Below, piece by piece: positions 45,579 through 58,677 of a stretch of 64,000 nt of DNA. The stretch comes from Lobulomyces angularis. Lineage: Eukaryota > Chytridiomycota > Chytridiomycetes > Lobulomycetales > Lobulomycetaceae. The stretch lies in NCBI GenBank assembly GCA_027604685.1, contig JADHYX010000003.1:2716-66715 (forward strand), read 5' to 3'. The notes beneath the pieces were generated by a model. The model had not been told where the DNA came from and searched no databases. It saw nothing but the letters and a program-made list of their open reading frames with translations. Position 1 is the first letter of the stretch. Each line of letters begins with the position of its first letter. Both the position numbers and the translations under genes were made by a program.

Positions 45579-46142
45579 ATGGCTATCTCTGCAACTAGTT
45601 TGTTTCCAACATCTTATTCCATTTCGCAAATTAAAAAAATTCAAAATGAGGATTTACAGTTTTCAAAGCTAGTATGCACGTTAATTTTTAAAATCCTGGA
45701 CAACAATTTTTCCATCGTCAACTGCAGCAATTCCCATAATGATACCAGATTAATTCAAAACTACAACAGCTTTGTACATTACTTTTACAACTTGATAAAA
45801 AACAACAATTTTCCTATTTCTTCAATAATTGTTTCTTTAATTTTAATTAAAAGATTCAATGCAAAAAATGCCACTGACATCAACTTTATCCTACTATCAG
45901 ATTTTAACGTTAAACTCATATTTATCACCAGTTTTTTGATCAGCTTAAAATTAAATACTGACAAGAAGATTCTAAACTCTCACTTTAGCTGCATTTTTGG
46001 TTTGACCCTGGAAAACTTAACATTAAAGGAAAAAGAATTTTTAAATTTTATCGACTTTGAAACTTTTGTTGTTTACGAAGAATATTATGAATGGTTTTAT
46101 TATTTGAAAAATTTGAGCAAAATACTTCTCTTTTCAAGCTAA
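45579..46142 (+). CDS. Pho80-like cyclin (PCL family)
   Basis: Single exon, 187 residues. A cyclin box is readable across residues 65-175: YNSFVHYFYNLIKNNNFPIS, SIIVSLILIKRF (the helix that usually reads ALIYIDR), DFNVKLIFITSFLISLKLNT (matching LxITSxMIAxKFxxD), FSCIFGLTLENLTLKEKEFL and NFIDFETFVVYEEYYEWF. The spacing and the closing LNxLExxFLxxIDxxLxVxxEEY pattern are those of Pho80/Pcl cyclins, which activate Pho85-type CDKs in nutrient and cell-cycle signalling. No degradation box is obvious. Intronless, unlike most neighbours. Confidence 0.85.
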   Translation: MAISATSLFPTSYSISQIKKIQNEDLQFSKLVCTLIFKILDNNFSIVNCSNSHNDTRLIQNYNSFVHYFYNLIKNNNFPISSIIVSLILIKRFNAKNATDINFILLSDFNVKLIFITSFLISLKLNTDKKILNSHFSCIFGLTLENLTLKEKEFLNFIDFETFVVYEEYYEWFYYLKNLSKILLFSS

Positions 46143-46479
46143 TCTTATTTTTTTTTTTTTATTTTTTTAATTTTTTTATTTTTTAATCTAATTTATTATG
46201 TGCTGTATCTTAAAATTTAATTTATATTTTTAGTTTGATAGTTTTAAATAAAGAACTTATTTTTTTTTTTAATAGTAATTTTAAATTCATTCCAAAGATA
46301 TAACAAAAAATGGTATTTATTACATAGAGATTTTAAAACAAAAAAAAAAAAAAATTAAATCCTCATTGGACTTTAAATTCATAAATAAATTAAAAAATGT
46401 ATTTTTTTTTTTCTTTTTTGTACCAATAGAAAGCAAACTATATAGAAAAATTAAAAGAAAAAAATTACATAGAAAAATG
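46143..46479. other. Convergent 3' spacer
   Basis: About 340 bp of A/T runs between the cyclin stop and the stop of the GPI-type gene. No coding-like frame seen. Confidence 0.6.
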
Positions 46480-47034
46480 CTACATTAACATGTACAAAAA
46501 TACAATAGAGGTTACAATTAAAGCGTTAAAGCTGCCAATCATTTTTAATCCAGCACTAGCAGCTGCTGCAGGAGGTGGATTTGTATTTGTAGGAAGCGGT
46601 TTCGTTTCTGTCACAGGGGTTCCTCCATTGGCGGTACCAGTAAGTATTGTAGAACCACTAGAAGAAAGGTCGGAAAGTGTTTCTTGAATCTCTGTTTTGA
46701 CTGATTCAGTACTTTGAGCAATAGAGGTAAGAGTAGCGGCGGATTCCTCAGCAGATTTTGTTGCTGATGCAAAGGCACTTGTTGAAGAATCGGCAGCAGA
46801 TTCAGCTAGATCACTAAAAATTATATTTAAAATTTGAAAAAAAAGTATCTAAGTTTACCTTTGAGTTTTTGTTGCTTCTTTTTGTGCTCTTTCGCTACTT
46901 TTTGATGCTCTACGAGATTCTTTTTCTTGTTCTCTTTGTTGTCTTTGAGCATCGTGATCATTTTGTTGAGGATTAGCAATCGCACTAAAGATTATTACGA
47001 AGGTAAGAAAGATTGTAAATATTGAGATTCTCAT
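46480..47034 (-). CDS. Secreted, probably GPI-anchored Ser/Thr/Ala-rich protein
   Basis: ATG at 47032-47034, one intron (46814-46859), TAG at 46480-46482; about 166 residues. Residues 1-21 are a signal peptide (RISIFTIFLTFVIIFSAIAN). A charged stretch (QQREQEKESRRASKSSERAQ) follows, then a Ser/Ala/Thr-rich stalk (DLAESAADSSTSAFASATKS). Next is a Pro/Thr segment, and a hydrophobic end FNALIVTSIVFLYMLM preceded by small residues SAGLKMIGS. Signal peptide, Ser/Thr stalk and a short C-terminal hydrophobic tail form the classical GPI-anchor layout of fungal wall or membrane proteins. Family unknown; probably fast-evolving. Confidence 0.75.
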
Positions 47035-47619
47035 AGTAGCTATTAGGTGTTAACTTTTTTTTTTAAATTTTTTTTTTTAATTTTTTCAAGTTTATATATG
47101 GTGAAATTCGAACATTTCGGAGGAGGCACATTGGACACTTTGACGTCCTCTCGTGTTTCCAACTTTGGAATCCAAGACTGGATTAAACATGGATGAAATA
47201 TTTAAAAAAATATTTACAAATTAGGTGTTAAATTTGCATCGATTTTAGTATGAAATTAGTGTTGTTTTTTGTTTTTCTTCTGCATAAAACAGGAAAATAG
47301 AAGGATATTTTTCTGTATTTGAATTTTTTCACTTAAATTCACCCTCAAATTCGAAGTATTGATTTTCCAACTAAAATTTTAGTTCCCTAATTCTGCTTTT
47401 TTTTTTTTATCACTTAGTTTGCTGGATAGTATTTTATTACTAATTATCTATTATAAGATAGATGCTCAACAGCATAACAAATTTGGGCTAAAAAAAAATT
47501 TTCTTCTGGAAAAATATAAAAAAAAAAAATTAATAGATAGTTAAATTAAATAGCCTTTTTTTTTGGAAAGTGAACCATTGCACTATTTTATCCAAATTTT
47601 AAGCTGAATAAATAAAAAG
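47035..47619. promoter_or_regulatory. Divergent promoter region
   Basis: About 585 bp between the GPI-type gene and the F-box/ankyrin gene. 47100-47200 is less AT-rich (contains TTCGGAGGAGGCAC and GACGTCCTC) and may be the core promoter of the GPI-type gene. Nothing coding-like. Confidence 0.4.
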
Positions 47620-49100
47620 ATGGGATTGAACTTAATGGAGCTACCTGACGAATTATTAGAAATGATTTATATAAATTCATGTTTATTAGAAATTAAAGAT
47701 TGGAAAGCAGCAAAATCTGAAGTCTCCTCTATCAACAGCACAACAGAAGATTTACACTCAGACCTTGTAAGAAGTTGCCAAATCAATAATTTTTCAACTT
47801 CAAACTTTAAACTGAAACCATTCCAAATTTCAAAAGTAAATAAAAAGTTTAGATTATTTAGTCTAAACATGTGCATTAAACTGAAAATTTTGCAATATCA
47901 CTTAAATTTACCCAATTTAACAAAGCAATTACATCTTTTAAACAAATTTCAGGCTAAAACCTTGGTGGAAAGTTTTTTATTTTTCGAAGAGACTGGAATA
48001 TATTTATTTGAAAATGTGATGTTAAAAAATTTAAATTTTGTAAACTTTGAAATTTTGTTGGAGTATAGCTGCATTTATGGTAAAAATGTACTGTTAACGA
48101 AGATGCTCAAAAATTTAAAGGAGTTAAAAGAAAGCGATGCTTTGAAATATTTTAGTCTAGATAGCATCATAAATTTGTGTTTAATACAGAGCTGCATGTG
48201 CAATAACTATGCTAATTGTGCAACGATAATTCAATACGGCGGAAATGTCAACGTCGACAATGGAGAGCCAATATGCATGGCTAGTAAATATGGATGGACC
48301 GATGTTATTGGTTTAATAAAAATTCAATCAACTAAATTTACAGTTATTTTTATTTTTTTTTTAGAACTTTTAATTAAAAACAAGGCCGATGTAAACGCGC
48401 AAGAGTGTTATCCACTAGTCTCAGCATCAAGGTTTGCACGATATTGTTTCTATTTATGTTTACCCATTCTCTAGAAATGGACATTACGATAGCGTTAAGG
48501 CTTTATTATTAGCTGGAGCAAATGTGGATGGAGAAAACAATGGCCTACCTCTATGTAAGAAGCTTTAAATCCTTTTCATTCTAATTTTGGTCTGGTTTAC
48601 AGGTTCTGCAGCAGAACTGGGTTATTCCTCAATTGTTTCCATATTGTTAGAGTTTGGCGGTACAATTTATAAAAATGATTTAAATTTCAAATAAAATAAA
48701 TTTTTTTTTTTTTTTTTAATCATAGCAAAACATGATTTTCTTCAGGATTATGCGATTAGATGGGCTTCTCTCTCAAATCATTTGGCTTGCGTAGAAATAC
48801 TATGCAAGTATGGAGCAAACGTTAACTCAATGAACAATTACGCATTAAGGTAAAAAAACAATAAGTTACTTCAAATAAAATTTTTCTTTATCTATTTTTT
48901 TTTGCACCTAAAGGAATTGCGTTAAATTAAAGCTATATGATATGGTGGAGACTCTGCTTATAAATGGGGCAGATCCCTTGGCGAATTCATCCGAGTGTAT
49001 AAAATTTGCTATCTCTACTGCTGATGATAGAATGATTAAGTTGTTAATTGGGGATTATAAAAGTCAAAATAAGCGTGCAGTTATAGAATTTGAGGAGTAA
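47620..49100 (+). CDS. F-box-like ankyrin-repeat protein
   Basis: Five exons. The start MGLNLMELPDELLEMIYINS resembles an F-box N-terminus (LPDELLxxI). A helical middle of about 150 residues follows, then ankyrin repeats: YANCATIIQYGGNVNVDNGE, YGWTDVIELLIKNKADVNAQ, NGHYDSVKALLLAGANVDGE, LGYSSIVSILLEFGA, NHLACVEILCKYGANVNSMN and KLYDMVETLLINGADPLANS. The 55-bp intron at 48310 hides as an open frame; splicing restores DVIELLIKNKADV. F-box proteins link substrates to SCF ubiquitin ligases, with the ankyrin repeats as the likely substrate binder. The F-box is short and could be coincidental; the repeats are clear. Confidence 0.8.
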
Positions 49101-49314
49101 AACCAAATAACATTGTTTAATTTTTTTAGACTTTATAGAATATATCTGAGATACCCGCGTTTTTATACTAAAATATAACTAAAATATAATGTTATAAGGT
49201 TATTTCAAATTTTAATTATATCGAGTCAGTCTTTTTTTTTTATTTATTTTTTTTTTTAAAAAATTATAACCTACATTAAAAAAAAAAAAGGAAATCTTAT
49301 CTTGTAAGTTGATT

Positions 49315-50045
49315 TTAAACTCTGGAGATAAGCAAATACATATCCAATCCAACACTAAATTTTTCTAATGTTTTATAATTACCAACTAAACACAGTAATA
49401 AACCACCAAATGAAACGTAGACCGCACTAAAAAATAAAATAAAATAAAATTAAGAAAAGTAAATTAATAATTTCAATAAATTCTTTTTTCATTTTTCATT
49501 TTTTTTTTTTTTTTGCTTGCAACCGTAAAGAGAGCATTATGCGAAAAAAAAATTTTTAACACATAAAAGTAGAAACAAAAAAATTATCAAAAAAAAGGAA
49601 TTAGTTAACATACACTTTGTCACTTTCAATTTCATGAAATTTGTAACACTTTCCATGCATTACGTATTCGTAATCATCAGCAATACTTTTACTGTTTAAT
49701 CTCCACATCTCATTGTCTGGTATTGTCGGATCTAGACTCAGACTATTTGTTAACAATAAATTTAATCTTTCTGTAATTTTTAAAGGATAAATTTCAGTGT
49801 TCACGTCTAAACGTAATTCCATTTCTTGGTCATTTTTTGCCGTTATTCTAGAAACTTTATCAAATTTCTTTCCCCCTTAAAAGGAAACGTCAAAAAAATA
49901 AAAAAGAAACAATATTTTTAAAAATATTTATAACTTCTTTTTTCATAAATATATATATTTATTTCTAATTTTTTTTTTTTTTTTTAATACCTTCATCTAA
50001 ATCCGTTATTGTAAAATAATCTTGAAAAATTGTGGTATTTGACAT
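49315..50045 (-). CDS. RPB8: RNA polymerase I/II/III shared subunit RPB8 (RPABC3)
   Basis: Three exons from ATG at 50043-50045 to TAA at 49315. The product is about 145 residues, the normal length. Matches to the family run from end to end: MSNTTIFQDYFTITDLDEG, then KKFDKVSRITAKNDQEMELR, LDVNTEIYPLKITERLNLLL, SIADDYEYVMHGKCYKFHEI, AVYVSFGGLLLCLVGNYKTL and the closing LDMYLLISRV. RPB8 is an OB-fold subunit shared by all three nuclear RNA polymerases. Introns lie near 49979-49988 and 49415-49610. High confidence. Confidence 0.96.
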
Positions 50046-50628
50046 AATTGAAATTTATTATTAAAGATTTGATATTATTAAATGTTTTCTTTCTTTTTTT
50101 TTGTTAATAACAAAAAAAAAAAAATAAATTAAAATAAATAAAAAAAAAAAAAAAAAAAAATTTTGCATTCACAAAATTCACATTAGATCTATCTATAAAT
50201 TCTACGATGCCTTAGTTGATATCAATAAATTTACTGAAAATATTATATTATAATTTAACGATTTCAATAGATTAAACAATTTTTACAAAGTTTATTCTGT
50301 TTAAATTTGACAACTTTTTTTTAAAAATGATAATTCCATCGTTGATAATATCTAGACTATTCCTATTCTAGTATAAAAAATGTAATATAATTTATTATCT
50401 TTTTACTTCTTGAATCTCCAACATCTTTAATCCTCTATGCAAAAAATAATTTTTCTCAAAATTTTAAATACAAAAACTATTTACTATTATAATTTATGCT
50501 TGCTTCACATTCCAATTATATAGCATTTTAAAATTTTTGTTGAACTGCTTTGGTGAATGGAATAAAGATAATCTTACAAAGACTATTTTCATTACTTATA
50601 ACCCTAATTTTTTTAAACTTTCCAAAAA
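50046..50628. promoter_or_regulatory. Divergent promoter, RPB8 / aminopeptidase
   Basis: About 580 bp. The RPB8-proximal side is A/T runs (a 20-A run near 50140-50160). The rest is ordinary AT-rich DNA without a coding-like frame. Likely drives both divergent genes. Confidence 0.45.
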
Positions 50629-52638
<2,010 letters not shown>

Positions 52639-53414
52639 TTTTGGAGCCATATTTTAACGTTTTTATGTAGATTATTTTAATATTGAAATAAAATATTGGG
52701 TTTATAAGAGTTTCGCAATAGAAATTTTGTTGATAATTGAAGCAATAGATCTCTAAACCACAACTTTTTTTTTAATATATATAATTATTTTTATCATTGG
52801 GCAGCTAATAGATGGTTAGATTTGCACAATGGTTTTATTTCTTCTGTTTTGCTAACTTCATATGGATCCTTTTGGATTATGGCAACATTAATAATTTTTT
52901 TCAGTAAAAGTTGATAATGCCAAGAAAACCAATAGAAAAAGAAAAATAGAAATAATAAAAGATTGATGTTCCATCATTTTTTAGGTGGAGGAAACTTTTC
53001 TCTTGGATAAAGGCAACTTTTATGTTTTTAGAAAGAGCTTTAATTAAAATGTCAAAGGTGATTATCCTTGATGAAGCAACTGCTTCCGCTGCTGCTAGAG
53101 TACAGGACACTATTAGGACAGAGTTTAAAGAAAATACTTTATTATGGTTCTTTTTTACAAAAAAATTTAACCTTGATTTATATTTTTTTTTGCATCGTTG
53201 ATAAAGAACAGTTATTGATTATGAAAAAATTATAAATTTTCGACCATGGTGAAATTAAACAGTTTGATACTTCATTAAATTTGATGACAAGAAATAGTAC
53301 AGTAAAAAAATAAAAAAAATGAAAAAAATGAATTTTGTTAAAATTTATTTTTTTTTTTTTTAATCGAATATTTAAAATTTCAAAAGTTTTTGTTTTTTTC
53401 TTCCTCTCTACAAC
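52639..53414. other. Spacer occupied by an ABCC pseudogene
   Basis: Between the aminopeptidase and ATP11. Most of it is the ABCC relic described separately; 53310-53414 is an A/T-run promoter for ATP11. Confidence 0.6.
52796..53305 (+). pseudogene. Fragmented ABCC (MRP-type) transporter pseudogene
   Basis: Two pieces of an ABC transporter C half survive. At 52796-52900, HWAANRWLDLHNGFISSVLL matches the NRWLxxR part of the second ABCC membrane domain. At 52985-53160, GGNFSLG, a stop, RQLL, then KMSKVIILDEATASAAARVQ and DTIRTEFKEN match the signature, Walker B and D-loop of NBD2. At 53215-53300, TVIDYEKI and, in another frame, FDHGEIKQFDTSLNLMTRN match the ABCC end. Stops, frameshifts and the loss of about 190 residues, including Walker A, between pieces show it is dead. 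Family recognition is confident; age and donor gene are unknown. Confidence 0.85.
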
Positions 53415-54701
53415 ATGTTAAAAACAATCTTCAATTCTAGAAACTTGAATTTTAATTCTACATCTCATTTAATAAACAGAAGATTTCTAGCTTCCATTAA
53501 ATCTGGTATAATTGCTACTATTTTAAATTTCTTTTAACATCTTTTTTTTCCTTTATACAGTAGAACCCAAATCAACCCTTTTTAAACCTATCATACCTGT
53601 TAATGAGACTGATGTTATTATTGAGAATTCTATCAATAAATTAAAAGCAGAAGACCCAAATTTACAAAATTACATGAAAAAATATGAAAATAAAATTAAA
53701 GCGTAAAAAAAAATAATCCTTTTTTTTTTTTCTTCCTTTTAAAAAATATAAATCTAAAAAATATTCAGTAGAGAGAATTTTAATTATTTTTGTTTTTTTT
53801 TTCTAAAGAAAACAGGAAGAAATTTTAAAAAATCCTACTTTAAAAAAGCAACAAGAAGATAAATTAAAACAAGCGGAAACAGAACGTCAACAAAGAAGAA
53901 AAAGTTTCAGCGAAAGGCAAAAGAGAAGGTTGTCAAATAAAGGAGATGGAAATGTAGTGAAATTAGATACAATAGTGAATTTGGAAAAGTTAAAGATGGA
54001 ATCAAAGGATTCAATTGAAGCTATTTGGAATCAGTATCATCAATCAAAAGAAGGCTTTTTATCCGGTGTTTTGACGAAAGAATTTTTTGAAAAGTTGATA
54101 AATACAAGCAAACAGTTTCCAATGGTTTTAAATTTTTTTTCTTTTTTTATATTAATATATTTAACTCTTTAATGTGTATTGTATTTTTTATGTTTAAATA
54201 TAGTTCATCATTCCATTACCAAGAGAACAAGGTTATGAATTTTTTTATCTTCAGTTTGAGGGAAACAGAACATTTTTTACTTCGTTACTGGAATTTAAAA
54301 CCAAACAAGGTGTTTTATTAAATAATTACACCAAACAAATTAATTTTTTTTTTTTTTTGCTTTTTTAGAAAACGCTAAGCCATACCTTGTGTTAACTAAT
54401 TTTACTGAGTTAAAAGATACAAAAAACATTGTATTAATGCAAGGAGAAATCGACGTTGGTGAAATTAATGGTAAACAGAAGTTAACTAATATTGAAGCAC
54501 AAACTTTGGTCTACCAAATGCAAAACTTTTATGTTATTGGTAAGAATTGGAAAGACAAAAAAAAAAAAAAACTTTAATTTTTTTAATTTTTTTTTAGGCG
54601 GAGAAAAAAAAATTAGATTACTTGAAAAATTTCATAAAACTCCAAATGAATTTGATTACCAAGAACTATTGGATGAAGCTGAAAGATTAGGAGTACAATA
54701 A
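53415..54701 (+). CDS. ATP11: Mitochondrial F1-ATPase assembly factor Atp11 (ATPAF1)
   Basis: Six exons. The N-terminus is a mitochondrial presequence (MLKTIFNSRNLNFNSTSHLI, then NRRFLASIKS). A basic linker includes KQQEDKLKQAETERQQRRKS. The Atp11 domain follows: SIEAIWNQYHQSKEGFLSGV, FEKLINTSKQFPMFIIPLPR, EQGYEFFYLQFEGNRTFFTS, LLEFKTKQENAKPYLVLTNF and TELKDTKNIVLMQGEID, ending LDEAERLGVQ. Atp11 binds the F1 beta subunit before it joins the ATP synthase hexamer. Its presence shows an oxidative mitochondrion. Two introns (near 54124 and 54541) sit in stretches that stay open and look like readthrough. Confidence 0.95.
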
Positions 54702-54969
54702 GTTTATTTGAGTATTTTTTTAATTTTTTTTTTTTTTAATTTTTTATGGTGGTTGCATTTTTTTTATCTTTATTTATAATATATTAATTCAACTCTTTTT
54801 AACTCTTATTTTGAATACAAACATACGATATAGGAACTTTATTTAAACTACTAATAATAATAAAAAAATAAGCAATATACTAACAACAAGACATGAAATA
54901 AAAAAAAATAAAACAAAATAAAAAAAAAAATCGAATAAGAGGATATTAAATATGATAAAAAAAAGCAGG
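54702..54969. other. Convergent 3' spacer
   Basis: About 270 bp of A/T runs between the stops of ATP11 and the next minus-strand gene. Nothing coding-like. Confidence 0.6.
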
Positions 54970-56402
54970 TTAGTATACTAGAGCTTTGTCAATAATTTCA
55001 TCTGCACTGTAAATTCCACTAAAACAGCAGCCAGTTATATATACCTTTTCACTTAAGTCAATCTCTTCATTATAATTAAAATTTAAGCTTCCTTCCAAAA
55101 ATTTATGCATTTTTTCGTTAAAAAGTTCTTGTCCCGAAAAAAAGTTTAAATTTAAATTTGGGTTGAAACTTTTCATAAAAAATAAAAATTTTAAGCATTC
55201 ATATAATACTAATTTTAATCTAAGTTGAGTAGGGTCTTCGTTAGTAGTGTCAATAAAAGTTAATGGAAACAACAACTTAAACTTTTCTAAAATTTCACTT
55301 TCGCATTTTAAAATTGCATTTAAAAGAGGACTATTCAAGAATTCCTTTTTTTCAATTAAATTATTTAAATTTGACTTGGTTAAATGTTCCTTTGTGTATG
55401 TAAAAAGTTCCCAATCTGAAATTGAAATTACTGATCGAGGAAGTGCCAATACCTTCAAAGAAAAAATATGTTATTTTTTTGTTTTTTTTTGTTCTTACCT
55501 TGCTTGCTTTTAAATAAGCTGCGATTTCTTGACAGGTTTTTTGATCAGCAGTAATATTAAAAAGATTAGAAGAAACAGATTTACTTATAGCTTCATTCAA
55601 TGCAAACAGATCATAGTTAGAAGCTTCGGTTGAGTTTTTGAATTCAAGTTCGGTTTCATGTTGATTTAAGAATCTGAAAATTTTTCCACTAGGTAGCACC
55701 TTTTGGCTCTTTTTTAGTAAGACTTCTTCATTTTCCAAAAACCAAAGGGACAACGTTTTTATTTTTGAATCCAAACTATTTTTCAAATATAACATTGATT
55801 TCAAATCGAACTGTTCAAGTTTACTAGTACTGTCCGCTCTGGACATAATAACCATGGGTACCCCTAGCGTTTATAAATGAAAATTCATATTTGAGAAAAA
55901 TATATGAACATAATTTATTTACCAGAGACAAATTCAAGTCTAGGTTTTGTAGGTACGATATGTCTTATAGGAATCGAAGACTTTTGTACCTGAGACCTTT
56001 GTGATTGAATTTTATTACTTCTACTTAACCACGAAGGAGCTGGGAAACTTTATTAAAAAATTCGGAAAAAAAAGAATAGGGTAATTAATAGTGTCAGTAA
56101 TTATTTTTTAAAAATAAAAAAAATATACCGGTTATCATTAAATTTCTTTTCATAGTTTTCACGATGTTTCTTAGAGTTTATTTCAAAACGATTTTTTTTA
56201 TTAAGTTTTCTTGAAATAGTCCAAAAGAGTAGACCAAAGATTGCAAATATCGGCTTTAAAAAAAAAAATTATATCAGAACTTCAACAAAATGTAGAAGGA
56301 AAATGTGTGTATTACAATAAAAGCAAGAAGAAGAGCTTGAGCAAAAGATATGTGATGAGTTTCACTAGAACTATTGACTTCTGTCGTAATAGTTGAGTCC
56401 AT
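54970..56402 (-). CDS. Single-pass membrane protein, unknown family
   Basis: Five exons from ATG at 56400-56402 to stop at 54970; about 390 residues. The N-terminal tail (DSTITTEVNSSSETHHISF) is followed by a membrane segment (AQALLLAFIPIFAIFGLLFW). A basic region (RKLNKKNRFEINSKKHREN) and then a soluble domain of about 280 residues come next. That domain includes LEFVSGVPMVIMSRADSTSK, LNQHETELEFKNSTEASNYD and KTCQEIAAYLKASKVLALPR, with helical sequence to the end (SLNFNYNEEIDLSEKVYITG). The long C-terminal part looks alpha-helical. No signature residues point to an enzyme, and no family is recognised. Exon joins are in phase. Confidence 0.65.
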
Positions 56403-57303
56403 ATTCTAAATTAACCTAATTTTATGAGGATGATTATTGAAAATGAGAAAACTTTTTTTTTTTAAATTTGGGTACACAAAAAAATTTAACTGATGCTGCC
56501 AAGAATCCAGAAATTATGCTTGAGATGATTTAAATTCATTTGCAGTGAAATTCAGCAATTTTGATTTTTTTTAAACCAATTACTGGAATCGCTTCAAAGT
56601 ACCATCCACAACTTGTTTTATTTTTATAATTGCTACTGCTTCAAAGTCTATTTAAAAGAGTTCCATTCACCATTTGCTCATCTTTTTAATTAGCACTGTT
56701 TAATTTGAATTGGTGTTGTTTGTTATCTTCAATTTTATCCTTTTTTTTTTTTTTACCCATAACCTATTTTTTATTATTTGTAATAACTTTTAAAAATTGT
56801 AGGTGATACTCCATCAGTTTCTATTGTGACTGAAAATAGCATTCTATTGCTTGATTTAAAAGGCTTTTTTTTAATATTAAAAGTGATAACAAAAAATTCA
56901 GAATTAATGAACTCCATTTGTTATCGTTTTGGTAATTTAATATATAGTACTTGAGGAAGTCAGTAGTATGAGCTGTTAGTGCGCAATGATTATAAATGAT
57001 TCTATTATCTTATTGTTTGTAAGAGTATTACAAATGAGTAGGATATCACGAAGCAAACCTGTGTAAAATTAAACCTTTCATGAACATTTATGAAGGTATT
57101 GAGGGTTTATAATATTATTGATAAAGCAAAAAATTATATATATATGTAATTACAGTATTAAACAGTTTATATACAATTAAAAAATAGTTGAAATTTTGAA
57201 CTTCTTTGACTTTTCCTTTTCATATAAAGTTGAAGAAAGAAGAGGACAATCCAGAACTTAGAAAAACTAAAGCAAAAAGAAAGATTTCCAGATTATAAAA
57301 AAA
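56403..57303 (+). other. 0.9-kb spacer with coding-like relics
   Basis: Plus-strand 56482-56532 reads NLTDAAKNPEIMLEMI then a stop. Plus-strand 56800-56955, preceded by a TTGTAG acceptor, is open (DTPSVSIVTENSILLLDLKG, then LMNSICYRFGNLI). Neither has a start or partner exon. They may be debris of one former gene. The rest is ordinary AT-rich DNA. Confidence 0.3.
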
Positions 57304-57827
57304 TCAATTACTAGTTTCAGGTTCTACAGGACCCTTAAATGAAAATACATGTTGATAATGAACATTGGCTCTACTAATGTTTGCCTCCAACTTAAAAAAA
57401 AAAGTAAATAAAATAGTTTAAAATGAGCTACCTCCTTGTTTCTACATCTGGAACTAAAATTAAAACTTGAAATGTCAAGATTCTCATGTTTTTCTAAGGT
57501 ATACTAATTAAAAAATCAAAAAGAAAAACAATACTGAAATTAGCATATAGTCGGTTTCCTTTAACTTACTTGATCAGCTAGTTTCTTATTATTTTGAAAA
57601 ATGTTACTTCTTTGAGACTTCCTCTGGTTAAAAAAATTTTTTAACTTCACTTCATGAAAAAAACAATTTTTAACATTGAGGTTAACAGCTTTGAAAATTT
57701 TTTCTAAATTCAAATTTAATAGTATCTTATTTCTTCCATTCATTGACTTTGATTTAGCTGAAAGTTTCATATGTTTCTCCAACCTTTCGAAATTTGGGGT
57801 AAAGGAATAAAAAGATTCTACTGGCAA
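57304..57827 (-). CDS. Small basic hypothetical protein, 3' exons supported
   Basis: Three exons joined by GTAAGT...TTAG and GTAGCT...TTAAG introns, ending TGA at 57304-57306. Reads YSFTPNFERLEKHMKLSAKS, NGRNKILLNLNLEKIFKAVN, FFNQRKSQRSNIFQNNKKLA, DQYTLEKHENLDISSFNFSS and a tail ANVHYQHVFSFKGPVEPETS. The upstream end is unclear. An in-frame Met lies near 57770, or an acceptor at TTGCCAG (57828) joins an earlier exon. A protein-like minus-strand stretch at 58000-58135 (KRTKSVNRRKKIKNVENPES) is a candidate. Family unknown; the consistent splicing supports a real gene. Confidence 0.5.
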
Positions 57828-58677
57828 TTGATTTAGTAGTTAATGAAGTAAAAAAAATCAAATTTAAGTGTATTTCTGGGTGTTTTAAATATTAATGTTA
57901 AAAATGTTTTCACATTATTATCAACAGTCTGTCACACCAAATTTAAATTAATAAAAAAAAGTTTAAAACTATAAAGTAAATTAATATATTTCAAGTTAAA
58001 ACACAGATAGTTTTTGCCAGTAATTTTCATAAAATCGCCTGCTATCTCAGGTGAAACTGTAGAAGATTCAGGATTTTCAACGTTTTTAATTTTTTTTCTT
58101 CTATTTACCGATTTGGTTCTCTTCTTTAATCACTTCTTTCCACTAGTTCAGCTATTTAGATTTTGTTGGTTGTTGCACATTCCTGTATCGTAGGCAGCAT
58201 GTATGAAGAGTTGATATTTGATGTTTATTTCCTGTACTTCATTTTGATTTTACTTGTTATATTATAAAAAAAAGGAACCCATTTAATTTCGAAGAATTTA
58301 CAATTCTACAACCAAGTATTTCAAAGTGGTACCATGAGTTCTACTTTACACAAGCACATTCCGATAAGTTCTCGACCATCGTCCCGAGAAGAGGACTGAA
58401 CCACCAAGAATAAATACTTATGAAGAGCAAATCGACACAGACTTTTTACCAACATTTTTTAATAGACTCTTGTTAATTTTAGATATATTTTTTTTAATTG
58501 TTTTGATAGAAATTTGTAAAAAAAACCAAAGTATTGCTAGAAAAAAACCCTAATGTAGCTCAGTTAAAGTTAGGTACAAAAATTAAGAAGATATTTTCTA
58601 AATGTAAAAACTTCAACGTAAAATTGAAAGAAGTAGAATTTGTGTTATACTATTTTGAAAAAAAACGATAACATAGA
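57828..58677. other. 0.85-kb spacer with coding-like segments on both strands
   Basis: Minus strand 58000-58135: KRTKSVNRRKKIKNVENPES, then TVSPEIAGDFMKITGKNYL, a possible 5' exon of the gene to its left. Plus strand 58280-58410: FEEFTILQPSISKWYHEFYF, then AHSDKFSTIVPRRGLNHQE and a stop. Plus strand 58508-58671: another open, Lys-rich run ending YYFEKKR. The plus-strand pieces look like a decayed gene. No family recognised. Confidence 0.3.

Noticed and set aside
46490..46687. Plus-strand open frame with AAAAGGGFVFVGSG
   Set aside because: Antisense shadow of the Ser/Thr/Ala-rich GPI-type gene on the minus strand, which has signal peptide, clean intron and GPI tail.
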